The position numbers and the translations under genes are program-made. A DNA stretch of 12,627 nt from E44-bin89 sp034409565 (GTDB taxonomy: Bacteria; Chloroflexota; Dehalococcoidia; Dehalococcoidales; RBG-16-60-22), in the NCBI GenBank assembly GCA_034409565.1, contig DAOUMS010000020.1:1-12627 (forward strand), read 5' to 3'. The notes beneath the pieces were generated by a model. It did not search any database. It saw nothing but the letters and a program-made list of their open reading frames with translations, and was not told the DNA's origin. Within the stretch, counting starts at the first letter, position 1. Every line of letters starts with the position of its first letter. Positions 1 through 5,714 of the stretch are shown here, in pieces.

Positions 1-1
1 G

Positions 2-325
2 GTGCACGGTCGGCACAAGAAAGGCGGCTCATCGCAGATGCGGTTTCAAAGGCGAAGGGAAAAACAGGCCGATGAATTTCTAGACAGGGTATGCCTTCAC
101 GCGCGGGAACAGTTCGAATCGCGGGCCAAAGACATTGATTATCTGGTCTATGGGGGGCCGCGCCAGACCGTAATGCAGCTGCAAAAGGACTGCCCCTTTC
201 TGAGATTGTTTCAGGACCGTGTTCTGACAACACTGGACATACCTGACCCGCGAAGGGAAATACTGGAAAAATCCGTTGGCCGTATATGGTCTTCCCGGGT
301 CACGGAATGGCGGGAAGAGGGCTAA
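2..325 (+). CDS. VLRF1/eRF1-like release factor, C-terminal fragment (partial, cut by left edge)
   Basis: This frame is open to the left edge, so the gene probably begins outside the window and the GTG at base 2 need not be its start. Residues 2-28 (HGRHKKGGSSQMRF followed by a basic helix) resemble the catalytic loop of domain 2 of eRF1-type release factors, where GGQ is followed by SxxRF and Arg-rich residues. Here the loop reads GGSSQ, as expected for Vms1-like (VLRF1) proteins, which hydrolyse peptidyl-tRNA on stalled or split ribosomes. The rest has a YLVYGGP strand and a CPFL...DRVLTTLDIPDPR segment, consistent with the end of the domain. The role in ribosome rescue is inferred from the family. 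A baeRF-type relative is the main alternative. The gene ends about 90 bases before the padR promoter and is not part of that operon. Confidence 0.55.
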   Translation: MHGRHKKGGSSQMRFQRRREKQADEFLDRVCLHAREQFESRAKDIDYLVYGGPRQTVMQLQKDCPFLRLFQDRVLTTLDIPDPRREILEKSVGRIWSSRVTEWREEG

Positions 326-388
326 ATCCAGCAGTTAATAATTACACTCTCCGGTTTCATGCCGTTCTCAAGCTTCATTAATCTTGGC

Positions 389-410
389 TAAAAAAATTTT
401 TGCAAAACCT
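389..410 (+). promoter_or_regulatory. UP element of the padR promoter
   Basis: An A7-T5 tract followed by GCAAAA lies directly upstream of the -35 box. Aligned to the published UP-element consensus (nnAAAWWTWTTTTnnnAAAnnn), 13 of 14 specified positions match, and the element ends one base before TTGACA, the usual spacing. It should bind the RNA polymerase alpha C-terminal domains and raise promoter strength. No activity can be shown from sequence alone. Confidence 0.55.
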
Positions 411-411
411 C

Positions 412-440
412 TTGACAAAAGGGGATGCTGGCATTAAAAT
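412..440 (+). promoter_or_regulatory. sigma70-type promoter of the padR operon
   Basis: The -35 box is a perfect TTGACA (412-417). A 17-base spacer leads to TAAAAT (435-440), one mismatch from the -10 consensus. Transcription would begin near base 447, giving a leader of about 50 bases before the padR ATG at 496. The -10 region is overlapped by the first of the phased GATATATC-type boxes, so a bound repressor would block it. Confidence 0.75.
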
Positions 441-475
441 ATATCAAGATATATCGTGATAATACTAGATATATC
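438..475 (+). promoter_or_regulatory. phased GATATATC boxes, likely PadR operator
   Basis: Three boxes match (A/G)ATATATC: 438-445, 448-455 and 468-475. Their starts are 10 and 20 bases apart, so all lie on one face of the helix. A degenerate box (GATAATAC, 458-465) fills the missing phase. The first two boxes also form a dyad, ATATATC-AA-GATATAT, at 439-454. The array overlaps the -10 box and the start of the transcript, where an autorepressor would act. Binding by the PadR protein encoded just downstream is inferred from position. Confidence 0.6.
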
Positions 476-495
476 ACATTGAGACGGAGGAAATT

Positions 496-1008
496 ATGTT
501 TTTCAGGCATCGAGTTCCAAGAGGAGAGCGCTTTTTTGGAGAGCGGGGAAGTCACTTCCAGAAAGGTGACCTTAAATACGTCATTCTGGACCTGCTGAAA
601 GATAAGCCACGTTATGGTTATGAGATAATCCGTGCGCTTGAAGAGCGCTCCTTTGGCTTTTACACTCCCAGCGCGGGGGCCGTCTACCCGACATTGCAAA
701 TGCTCGAGGAGATGGGCTATGCCCGCGCCAGCGAGCAAGACGGAAAGAAAGTCTACACCATAACCGATGAAGGGCGCCAGTTCCTGGTAGAAAGAAAGGA
801 TTTTGCCGATGAAGTCAGGAGCCAGATGAGGGATCGTTGGAATCCGGAGAACCTCGGCGATATGGGCCAGGTCCGTCAGAAGTGGGCACGGCTGGGAAAG
901 CTGATGGGACGATTTCACCATGCCGACTCCGAAAAAATGAAGCACGTCCGCGACGTTATCTCCCGTGCTTACAAAGAAATCGAGGCCATCATGGAAGAAG
1001 AGGAGTGA
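496..1008 (+). CDS. PadR-family transcriptional regulator
   Basis: A 170-residue DNA-binding regulator. Residues about 22-100 form the PadR winged helix: GDLKYVILDLLKDKPRYGYEI, then the recognition-helix region SAGAVYPTLQMLEEMGY (59-75) and the wing GKKVYTITDEGRQFL (83-97). A charged helical C-terminal part (about 105-168) matches the dimerisation segment of short PadR proteins. The ATG follows GGAGG by five bases, which fixes the start. It is the first gene of a four-gene operon, and the palindromic boxes over its promoter point to autoregulation. PadR proteins usually repress transporter or stress genes and lose DNA binding when they bind small hydrophobic ligands; the ligand here is unknown. 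The N-terminal 20 residues (MFFRHRVPRGERFFGERG) are basic and aromatic and lie outside the domain. Confidence 0.93.
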   Translation: MFFRHRVPRGERFFGERGSHFQKGDLKYVILDLLKDKPRYGYEIIRALEERSFGFYTPSAGAVYPTLQMLEEMGYARASEQDGKKVYTITDEGRQFLVERKDFADEVRSQMRDRWNPENLGDMGQVRQKWARLGKLMGRFHHADSEKMKHVRDVISRAYKEIEAIMEEEE

Positions 1009-1016
1009 GGAAACTG

Positions 1017-1211
1017 ATGTCCAGGCAACCAGATATTAAAATTGAATTCGACCCGGAGACAAGCAGCTATTTCATCATCTGGGAGCCGCTGGTTATAAGC
1101 CTGGGAAGAACGCCGGAAGGAGCCCTGGAGGACTTGAGAGAGGCGGCGCATTTAGGCGTCGATACATTTATTGATATAAAAATTAAAGATATCGAGAGAG
1201 GAGTCAAGTGA
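1017..1211 (+). CDS. small HicB-like protein, no HicA partner
   Basis: A 64-residue protein starting at ATG 1017, six bases after GAGG, which overlaps the padR stop region. The frame stays open upstream to base 837, but that part lies inside padR and lacks support. The sequence has the layout of a small HicB-type antitoxin domain: a beta strand (DIKIEFDPETSSYFIIWEP), a short strand with SLGRTPEGALEDL, then a helix (LREAAHLGVDTFID). The GxTPEEAL-like step is typical of HicB. No HicA-like double-stranded-RNA-binding toxin is adjacent, and no C-terminal DNA-binding domain is present. It may be a stand-alone protein acting with the regulator or the methyltransferase. It is co-transcribed with padR, 8 bases away, and with the methyltransferase, one base away. 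Confidence 0.6.
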   Translation: MSRQPDIKIEFDPETSSYFIIWEPLVISLGRTPEGALEDLREAAHLGVDTFIDIKIKDIERGVK

Positions 1212-1212
1212 G

Positions 1213-1743
1213 ATGAACAGACAACGTTATAAGAGCAATCTGTCGTTCCGGATAATGTCACTGATTCACGACAACCCGTTGCGCCGTGCTCTGGATGACC
1301 CGTTCCAGCAATTGCGTGCCGCTGGTATCAAAAATGGGCAGAACGTGCTTGAGGTTGGCTGCGGCCCCGGTTTTTTCACTGTGCCGGCGGCGGAACTGGT
1401 GGGGCCGGACGGCCGTGTTTTTGCCATCGATATTCATCCCATGGCAATAAAGGCCGTGGAATGTAAGCTGAGCCGGACCAGCCTGAGCAACGTTAATCTG
1501 ACGCTCGTTAGCGCTGCCGATACCGGACTGCCCGCGGAAAGTATTGATGTGGCCTTCCTTTTCGGTGTGGCTCATGCTTTACCCATGGACAAAGTGATAC
1601 CTGAGATGCACCGTGTATTGAAACCCGGAGGAATTCTGGCGGTAGAGACGTTTTCCAATCGAGCATGGCAAAAGATGAAAAGCGACGGGCTTTTCCGGTT
1701 TGCTGGGAAAGAAGGCAGAGTCAGCAAACTGGTAAAACAATAA
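1213..1743 (+). CDS. SAM-dependent class I methyltransferase
   Basis: A 176-residue Rossmann-fold methyltransferase of the Methyltransf_11/25 type. Motif I is VLEVGCGPGF (45-54), the acidic residue that holds the SAM ribose is in FAIDIHP (70-76, Asp73), and the later motif HRVLKPGG (133-140) is present. The C-terminus (LFRFAGKEGRVSKLVKQ) resembles the last beta hairpin of the family, so the protein looks complete though short. GAGAGAGGAG lies nine bases before the ATG, inside the end of the HicB-like gene. The substrate is unknown: related short enzymes act on small molecules, quinones or lipids. Being in a PadR-controlled operon with a small membrane protein suggests a membrane or detoxification role, which is inference. 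Confidence 0.88.
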   Translation: MNRQRYKSNLSFRIMSLIHDNPLRRALDDPFQQLRAAGIKNGQNVLEVGCGPGFFTVPAAELVGPDGRVFAIDIHPMAIKAVECKLSRTSLSNVNLTLVSAADTGLPAESIDVAFLFGVAHALPMDKVIPEMHRVLKPGGILAVETFSNRAWQKMKSDGLFRFAGKEGRVSKLVKQ

Positions 1744-1758
1744 TAACGGAGGCATAAG

Positions 1759-1953
1759 ATGGGCTACTTTACCATATTGGCGGCGATACCGGGATTTTTT
1801 CTCAGTTCCTTTTTCTTCATGCTTCTCTGGGGAGTTATCGCCCCGAAAATCGGGCTGGTCAGCATCAATTATCCGCTGTCCATGCTGATGACAATCACAT
1901 TGTGGCTGGCGGTGGCACCTCTGGCGGCCGCTGCCGCCCGCGGGAAAAAATAA
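1759..1953 (+). CDS. small two-helix membrane protein, function unknown
   Basis: A 64-residue hydrophobic protein with two predicted membrane helices, roughly residues 4-30 (FTILAAIPGFFLSSFFFMLLW and onward) and 38-60 (PLSMLMTITLWLAVAPLAAAA), and a basic ARGKK end. Its ATG follows GGAGG by six bases, and it starts 15 bases after the methyltransferase stop, so it is the last gene of the PadR operon. I do not recognise a family. The RBS quality, the operon position and the coherent membrane topology support a real gene. It could anchor or assist the methyltransferase at the membrane. Confidence 0.7.
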   Translation: MGYFTILAAIPGFFLSSFFFMLLWGVIAPKIGLVSINYPLSMLMTITLWLAVAPLAAAAARGKK

Positions 1954-2006
1954 ACCAAAACTGTCTTCAGTACTTATCTCGAGTCAGCATAAGGCCAGCG
2001 CCCTGC

Positions 2007-2034
2007 TTGACAAAAAGAACTGGAAATACATAAT
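2007..2034 (+). promoter_or_regulatory. sigma70-type promoter of the papain-like hydrolase gene
   Basis: A perfect TTGACA (2007-2012) is followed after 16 bases by CATAAT (2029-2034), one mismatch from TATAAT. The start would be near base 2041, giving a leader of about 30 bases. This separates the downstream gene from the PadR operon. The 118-base gap shows no clear terminator hairpin. Confidence 0.55.
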
Positions 2035-2071
2035 TAATGGTAACTTGTAGGAAGAAATACAGGGCTGGTTT

Positions 2072-2686
2072 ATGTTAGAGATACCTTCTGGAGCCTGCGT
2101 GGCGACCAAGAAAAAGGGCATTACCGGCTGGCTTCTGGAAAAGTTATTCAATCCGCGCACTGACCGCGTGCACCATGTTCTTATCAGAGGCTACGTACCG
2201 GAAATCGGTGATTACGAATTCATCGAAAGCATACGTATCGGCCTCTTTGGCAAAGGTATCCGGCATGGCTATCTCTTTGAGGAGTATGATGGCGTAGACG
2301 TTGAAATCTATACGGTCAATTCCGTAGACCCGGCAACGGCACGCCGGGCGCCTCTAGAACTGATACACTACGGGAAGTCCCCGTATGATTTTTTCCTGAT
2401 AATATCCGTCCTGGCACAGGTACCGTGGGTTATCATACGGAATCTGGTTAAAGAGAGGCGCTTTCGCCGACTGCGGGCTGGGGATTTTCGTTACAAGCCC
2501 GATACATCCTTTCTCTGCACCGAGGTATACTGGCACGCCTATCATCTGGTCGGTGTGGATATAGTGCCACCCGGCGTTTTGCCCTTTCCCAGCGCCTACA
2601 AGGAAGCACTCGATAAAGGCGTCATCCGGCTTTACTACAAAGGCATTTTACGCCGGGACGCGGCTGCCATGCCGGGGAAAGGCTAG
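2072..2686 (+). CDS. permuted papain-like (YiiX/NlpC-P60-type) hydrolase
   Basis: A 204-residue protein with the order of conserved parts seen in circularly permuted papain-like enzymes (YiiX/YebB, DUF830-type). An early GACVATKKKG...W segment matches the GDIvvt strand of the family. HHVLIRG (34-40) gives the likely catalytic His35, a strand-rich middle carries EFIES, YDFFLI (105-110) follows, and FLCTEVYWHAY (147-157) gives the nucleophile Cys149. Such enzymes cleave amide or ester bonds in peptidoglycan or lipids. A hydrophobic stretch (about 107-126) may associate with the membrane; there is no signal peptide. The ATG has only a weak ribosome site, with a GTAGGAAG 17 bases away, but the upstream start is kept because the first conserved strand begins within ten residues. 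The gene ends five bases from the convergent dehydrogenase. Confidence 0.6.
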   Translation: MLEIPSGACVATKKKGITGWLLEKLFNPRTDRVHHVLIRGYVPEIGDYEFIESIRIGLFGKGIRHGYLFEEYDGVDVEIYTVNSVDPATARRAPLELIHYGKSPYDFFLIISVLAQVPWVIIRNLVKERRFRRLRAGDFRYKPDTSFLCTEVYWHAYHLVGVDIVPPGVLPFPSAYKEALDKGVIRLYYKGILRRDAAAMPGKG

Positions 2687-2691
2687 CCCCA

Positions 2692-3645
2692 TTACTGGTA
2701 ATACAGCTCTTTCAGCAGATGGATGAACCTCCGGTCGCGCTCCTGTATTATCTCGGCGATTGATTCCGGCGTGTACGAGAAAAAGCCTTTGCCGGTCTTG
2801 GCACCATAATCACCACGGTTGACCATGTCCTTGAGCAAGCGGTTCGCCTTTGTTGAGGAGTCCAGTTCGGGGAGTATCGTCTCGTCCACCTTGCAGGTGA
2901 CGTCCAGTCCGGCGAGGTCTCTCACCAGTAACGGTCCCAGGAACGCCAGGCGGAAGCCGAGGCTGGTAACCACGGCGCGGTCGATGTCCTCGGCACTGGC
3001 GGCGCCGACTTCCACAAGGTAGTATACTTCGCGGTTCATCGCCGTCTGAATGCGGTTGATGAGGAAACCGAGGATTTCCTTCTGCACTTTTACCGGCACC
3101 TTTTTTATTTTCACCAGGATTTCATGTGCCGTCTGGTAGGTCTCTGCCGAGGTCTTTTCTCCGGGCACCACTTCCACCAGTGGCACCAGGTAGGGCGGGT
3201 TCATCCAGTGCGTGACGATGGCTCTCTCCGGTCTTGTCATCTTTGATGATATCTGGGTCATGGGGAAGGACGAGGTATTGCTGGCCAGAAGGCACTCCGG
3301 CGAACAAAACTTTTCCATCTCCTGAAAAAGGCTGGTTTTGGTGGGCAGGTCCTCAAAGATAGCTTCGGTGACCATGTCGGCCTCCCGGACCGCGTTTTCC
3401 AGGCTGTCAACCACGGTGATTCTGGACACAGTATTGGCTACTTCCTTCTCTGGAAAAAGTCCTTCCCGGGCCATGGTCTCCAGGTTGGACTTTATCCGGT
3501 CTTTGACGCCGGCCAGTGCCGGTTTGGCGACATCGGTGATGGTCACCGGATAGCCCTCCTGGGCGTAACCCTGCGCGATGCCATGGCCCATGGTACCGGC
3601 GCCAATGACAGCCACCTTTTTTATCTGAGACGCAGTAAGTACCAT
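2692..3645 (-). CDS. 3-hydroxyacyl-CoA dehydrogenase (NAD-binding, single-function)
   Basis: A 317-residue soluble dehydrogenase of the HCDH family. The NAD site VAVIGAGTMGHGIAQ (11-25) opens a Rossmann domain, and the C-terminal helical domain begins at GFLINRIQ (193-200). The catalytic set is present with the spacing of human HADH: Ser125 in SNTSS, His146, Glu158 and Asn197. The usual HFFNP is HWMNP here, so the acyl pocket differs. It should oxidise a 3-hydroxyacyl-CoA, or a related 3-hydroxy acid, to the 3-keto form with NAD+. AAGGAGG sits six bases before the ATG. It is 114 bases downstream of oppF on the same strand and has its own probable -10 box. No enoyl-CoA hydratase or thiolase gene is nearby, so the pathway partner is unseen. 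Confidence 0.9.
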   Translation of the reverse strand: MVLTASQIKKVAVIGAGTMGHGIAQGYAQEGYPVTITDVAKPALAGVKDRIKSNLETMAREGLFPEKEVANTVSRITVVDSLENAVREADMVTEAIFEDLPTKTSLFQEMEKFCSPECLLASNTSSFPMTQISSKMTRPERAIVTHWMNPPYLVPLVEVVPGEKTSAETYQTAHEILVKIKKVPVKVQKEILGFLINRIQTAMNREVYYLVEVGAASAEDIDRAVVTSLGFRLAFLGPLLVRDLAGLDVTCKVDETILPELDSSTKANRLLKDMVNRGDYGAKTGKGFFSYTPESIAEIIQERDRRFIHLLKELYYQ

Positions 3646-3678
3646 ATCTACCTCCTTGGTTAACTTTTGTCAGTACCT

Positions 3679-3707
3679 ATTATACCCGTCAATGGTGCAA
3701 GTTACTA
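3679..3707 (-). promoter_or_regulatory. possible promoter of the hydroxyacyl-CoA dehydrogenase gene
   Basis: Read on the minus strand, TATAAT (3684 to 3679) is a perfect -10 box, with a start near 3672 and a leader of about 27 bases. The -35 position 17 bases upstream reads TAGTAA (3707-3702), only half consensus. The site lies between the oppF stop and the dehydrogenase start and would allow separate expression. Confidence 0.4.
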
Positions 3708-3759
3708 TGGGTGAATTGCCCTGCTCAGACCAGCCTCCGCATGGTAAACAGAGACCGCC

Positions 3760-4728
3760 TCAATCATAGAGATGACAGGCGGCCAGATGGTCTTCCGCAT
3801 TCTGTTTTAATAGCGGCATTTCCTGCTGGCATATTGGCATTGCCTTCGGGCAGCGGGTGTGGAAACGGCACCCCGGCGGCGGTGCCATGGGCGAGGGGAC
3901 TTCACCGGGCAGAGGAATCCATTTTCGCCGCTGGTGCGGGTCGGGGAGAAAGACCGCCGAGAGCAGGGCCTGGGTGTAGGGATGAAGCGGCTGGTGGAAT
4001 AATTCGTCTCGTGTGGCGAGCTCCACTATCTGCCCGAGGTACATAACGGCAATCCGGTTTGAGACCTGCCCGATGACGGCGAGGTCATGGGCGATAAATA
4101 AATAGGCGAGGGATAATTCCCGCTGCAGGTCTGTTATCAGGTTCAGAATCTGCGCTTGGACGGATACATCCAGTGCGCTCACCGGCTCATCGGCGACGAT
4201 TAATTTTGGACTTACGGCTATGGCACGGGCAATGCCGGTGCGCTGCTTCTGCCCGCCGCTTAATTCGTGGGGGTAGCGGGTGGCGTGGCCCGGCTCAAGG
4301 CCCACACGTTGCAGCAGTTCTGACACACGTTCCAGCCGGTCTTTTTCGCTGCCCACGCCGTGGATGAGCAGGGCCTCACCGATGGCATCACCTATGGTCA
4401 TCCTCGGGTCAAGTGAGGACTGCGGGTCCTGGAAAATCATCTGCGCCTCTCGCCGCAACTCCTTTAGCTGCTTCTTGTGCAACGCTGTAATATCTCTCCC
4501 CCGATAAAACACCTGCCCTGAGGTTGGCTCTTCCAGTCGCAGCAGTGTCCGGCCCAGGCTTGATTTGCCGCAGCCCGATTCGCCGACCAGGCCCAGCGTC
4601 TCCCCCTCCGCGATGGCAAAAGAGACCCCATCCACCGCCTTTACGTCGGCAACGTGCCGGGCAAGCAGACCGGCGCTTACCGGGTAGTATTTTTTCAGGT
4701 TTTCGACTTTTAATAATTTGCGTTCCAT
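3760..4728 (-). CDS. oppF: Opp/Dpp-type ABC transporter ATPase (OppF-like)
   Basis: A 322-residue cytoplasmic ATPase that powers peptide-type import with OppD. Walker A is GESGCGKS (49-56), the Q-loop is Gln100 in MIFQDPQSSLDPR, the signature is LSGGQKQR (156-163), Walker B is LIVADEP (176-182) and the H-loop His is 214. The C-terminal oligo_HPY extension holds four cysteines (287, 293, 300, 318). The frame is open 32 codons further upstream, but that part lies within oppD and lacks homology; MERKLLKVENLKKYYPV is the proper start, with AAGGGA five bases before it overlapping the oppD stop. It is the last opp gene, eight bases after oppD. The DVKAVDGVSF segment is typical of the OppF subgroup. 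Confidence 0.93.
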   Translation of the reverse strand: MERKLLKVENLKKYYPVSAGLLARHVADVKAVDGVSFAIAEGETLGLVGESGCGKSSLGRTLLRLEEPTSGQVFYRGRDITALHKKQLKELRREAQMIFQDPQSSLDPRMTIGDAIGEALLIHGVGSEKDRLERVSELLQRVGLEPGHATRYPHELSGGQKQRTGIARAIAVSPKLIVADEPVSALDVSVQAQILNLITDLQRELSLAYLFIAHDLAVIGQVSNRIAVMYLGQIVELATRDELFHQPLHPYTQALLSAVFLPDPHQRRKWIPLPGEVPSPMAPPPGCRFHTRCPKAMPICQQEMPLLKQNAEDHLAACHLYD

Positions 4729-4736
4729 ATAATCCC

Positions 4737-5714
4737 TTACTGGTACAGATAACAGGCGGCGGTATGCTCTCCTGAGATAACATATGCCTCCGGCCTTTTT
4801 TGCCGGCAGACCGGCATGTGCCACTGGCAGCGGGGGTAAAAAATGCAGCCTTCGGGCGGGTCGATGAGGCTGGGTATCATCCCCGGAATGGGCGTCATTT
4901 TTTCCCGGCGCTCAGAGATAGTGGGCAGGCAGTTGAGCAGGCCCCAGGTGTACGGGTGTTTCGGCTGGTCGAAGATATCCAGAGCGCTACCGGCCTCGGC
5001 AATGCGGCCGCCATACATCACGATGATGCGGTCGGCAATACCGGCCACGGTACCGAGGTCGTGAGTGATGAAAAGAATGGACATATCCCTCTCCTGTTTC
5101 AGGTCGCGGAAAATATCCAGTATCTGCGCCTTGATGGTGGTATCGAGGGCGGTGGTGGGCTCGTCAGCAATTAAAATCTCGGGGTCGCAGGACAGTGCGG
5201 CGGCAATCATCACCCGCTGCTTCATGCCGCCGGAGAACTGGTGCGGATAATATTTCAGGCGCTCTCCGGCCTGGGGAATGCCCACCTGTGCCATCAGGCC
5301 CAGCGCTCTATCGCGGGCCGCCCGCTTCCCCAGCTTCAGGTGCAGTCGTATCGGCTCCATTATCTGGTCGCCCACGGTAAATACCGGATTAAGTGAGGAC
5401 TGCGGGTCCTGGAAAATCATGGCAATGCGGTTGCCGCGGAGCTGCCGGAGCCTTGAGGCGGGACTGCGGAGCAGGTCCTCACTGTGGTAGCGTATTTCAC
5501 CGCCCAGTATTCTGCCCGGCGGGCTGTCGACTAGGCGTAAAATCGATAGTGCAGTGGCCGTCTTGCCGCAGCCCGATTCACCCACCAGGCACAGGCACTC
5601 TCCTTTCTTGAGGTCAAAGCTGACGCCGTCAACCGCCTTGACCACGCCGAGGCGGGTGAAGAAGTAGGTTTTCAAGTCATTTATCTGCAAAATGGTGTTG
5701 TTCATTTTAGCCAC
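4737..5714 (-). CDS. oppD: Opp/Dpp-type ABC transporter ATPase (OppD-like)
   Basis: A 325-residue ATPase partner of OppF. Walker A is GESGCGKT (45-52), the Q-loop region FQDPQSSLNP (101-110), the signature FSGGMKQR (160-167), Walker B ILIADEP (180-186) and the H-loop His 218. The C-terminal tail has Cys290, 296, 303 and 321 with the same spacing as in OppF. In the mycobacterial Opp importer the equivalent cysteines carry a 4Fe-4S cluster. The start is a GTG whose first base is the last base of the oppC TAG stop, with GAGGAG nine bases upstream; the ATG three codons later is too far from that site. This overlap suggests coupled translation with oppC. Confidence 0.93.
   Translation of the reverse strand: MAKMNNTILQINDLKTYFFTRLGVVKAVDGVSFDLKKGECLCLVGESGCGKTATALSILRLVDSPPGRILGGEIRYHSEDLLRSPASRLRQLRGNRIAMIFQDPQSSLNPVFTVGDQIMEPIRLHLKLGKRAARDRALGLMAQVGIPQAGERLKYYPHQFSGGMKQRVMIAAALSCDPEILIADEPTTALDTTIKAQILDIFRDLKQERDMSILFITHDLGTVAGIADRIIVMYGGRIAEAGSALDIFDQPKHPYTWGLLNCLPTISERREKMTPIPGMIPSLIDPPEGCIFYPRCQWHMPVCRQKRPEAYVISGEHTAACYLYQ

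Noticed and set aside
369..402. CAAG...CTTG followed by A7T5 as a terminator of the first gene
   Set aside because: The four-pair stem is too short, and the A/T tract fits better as a UP element for the promoter directly downstream.
438..475. Boxes as a CRISPR-like or transposon-end repeat
   Set aside because: The boxes are 8 bases with 2-12 base gaps, lie on a promoter, and no spacers, cas genes or transposase are present.
388..945. 185-codon open frame on the minus strand opposite padR
   Set aside because: It covers the padR promoter and most of padR in reverse, has no recognised domain, and padR is certain.
837..1016. Upstream extension of the HicB-like gene
   Set aside because: These 60 codons lie within padR in another frame; the ATG at 1017 has a ribosome site and the HicB-like part begins there.
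4729..4824. 32-codon N-terminal extension of oppF
   Set aside because: It overlaps the end of oppD, reads as its out-of-frame shadow, and the family start matches the ATG at 4728 with a ribosome site.
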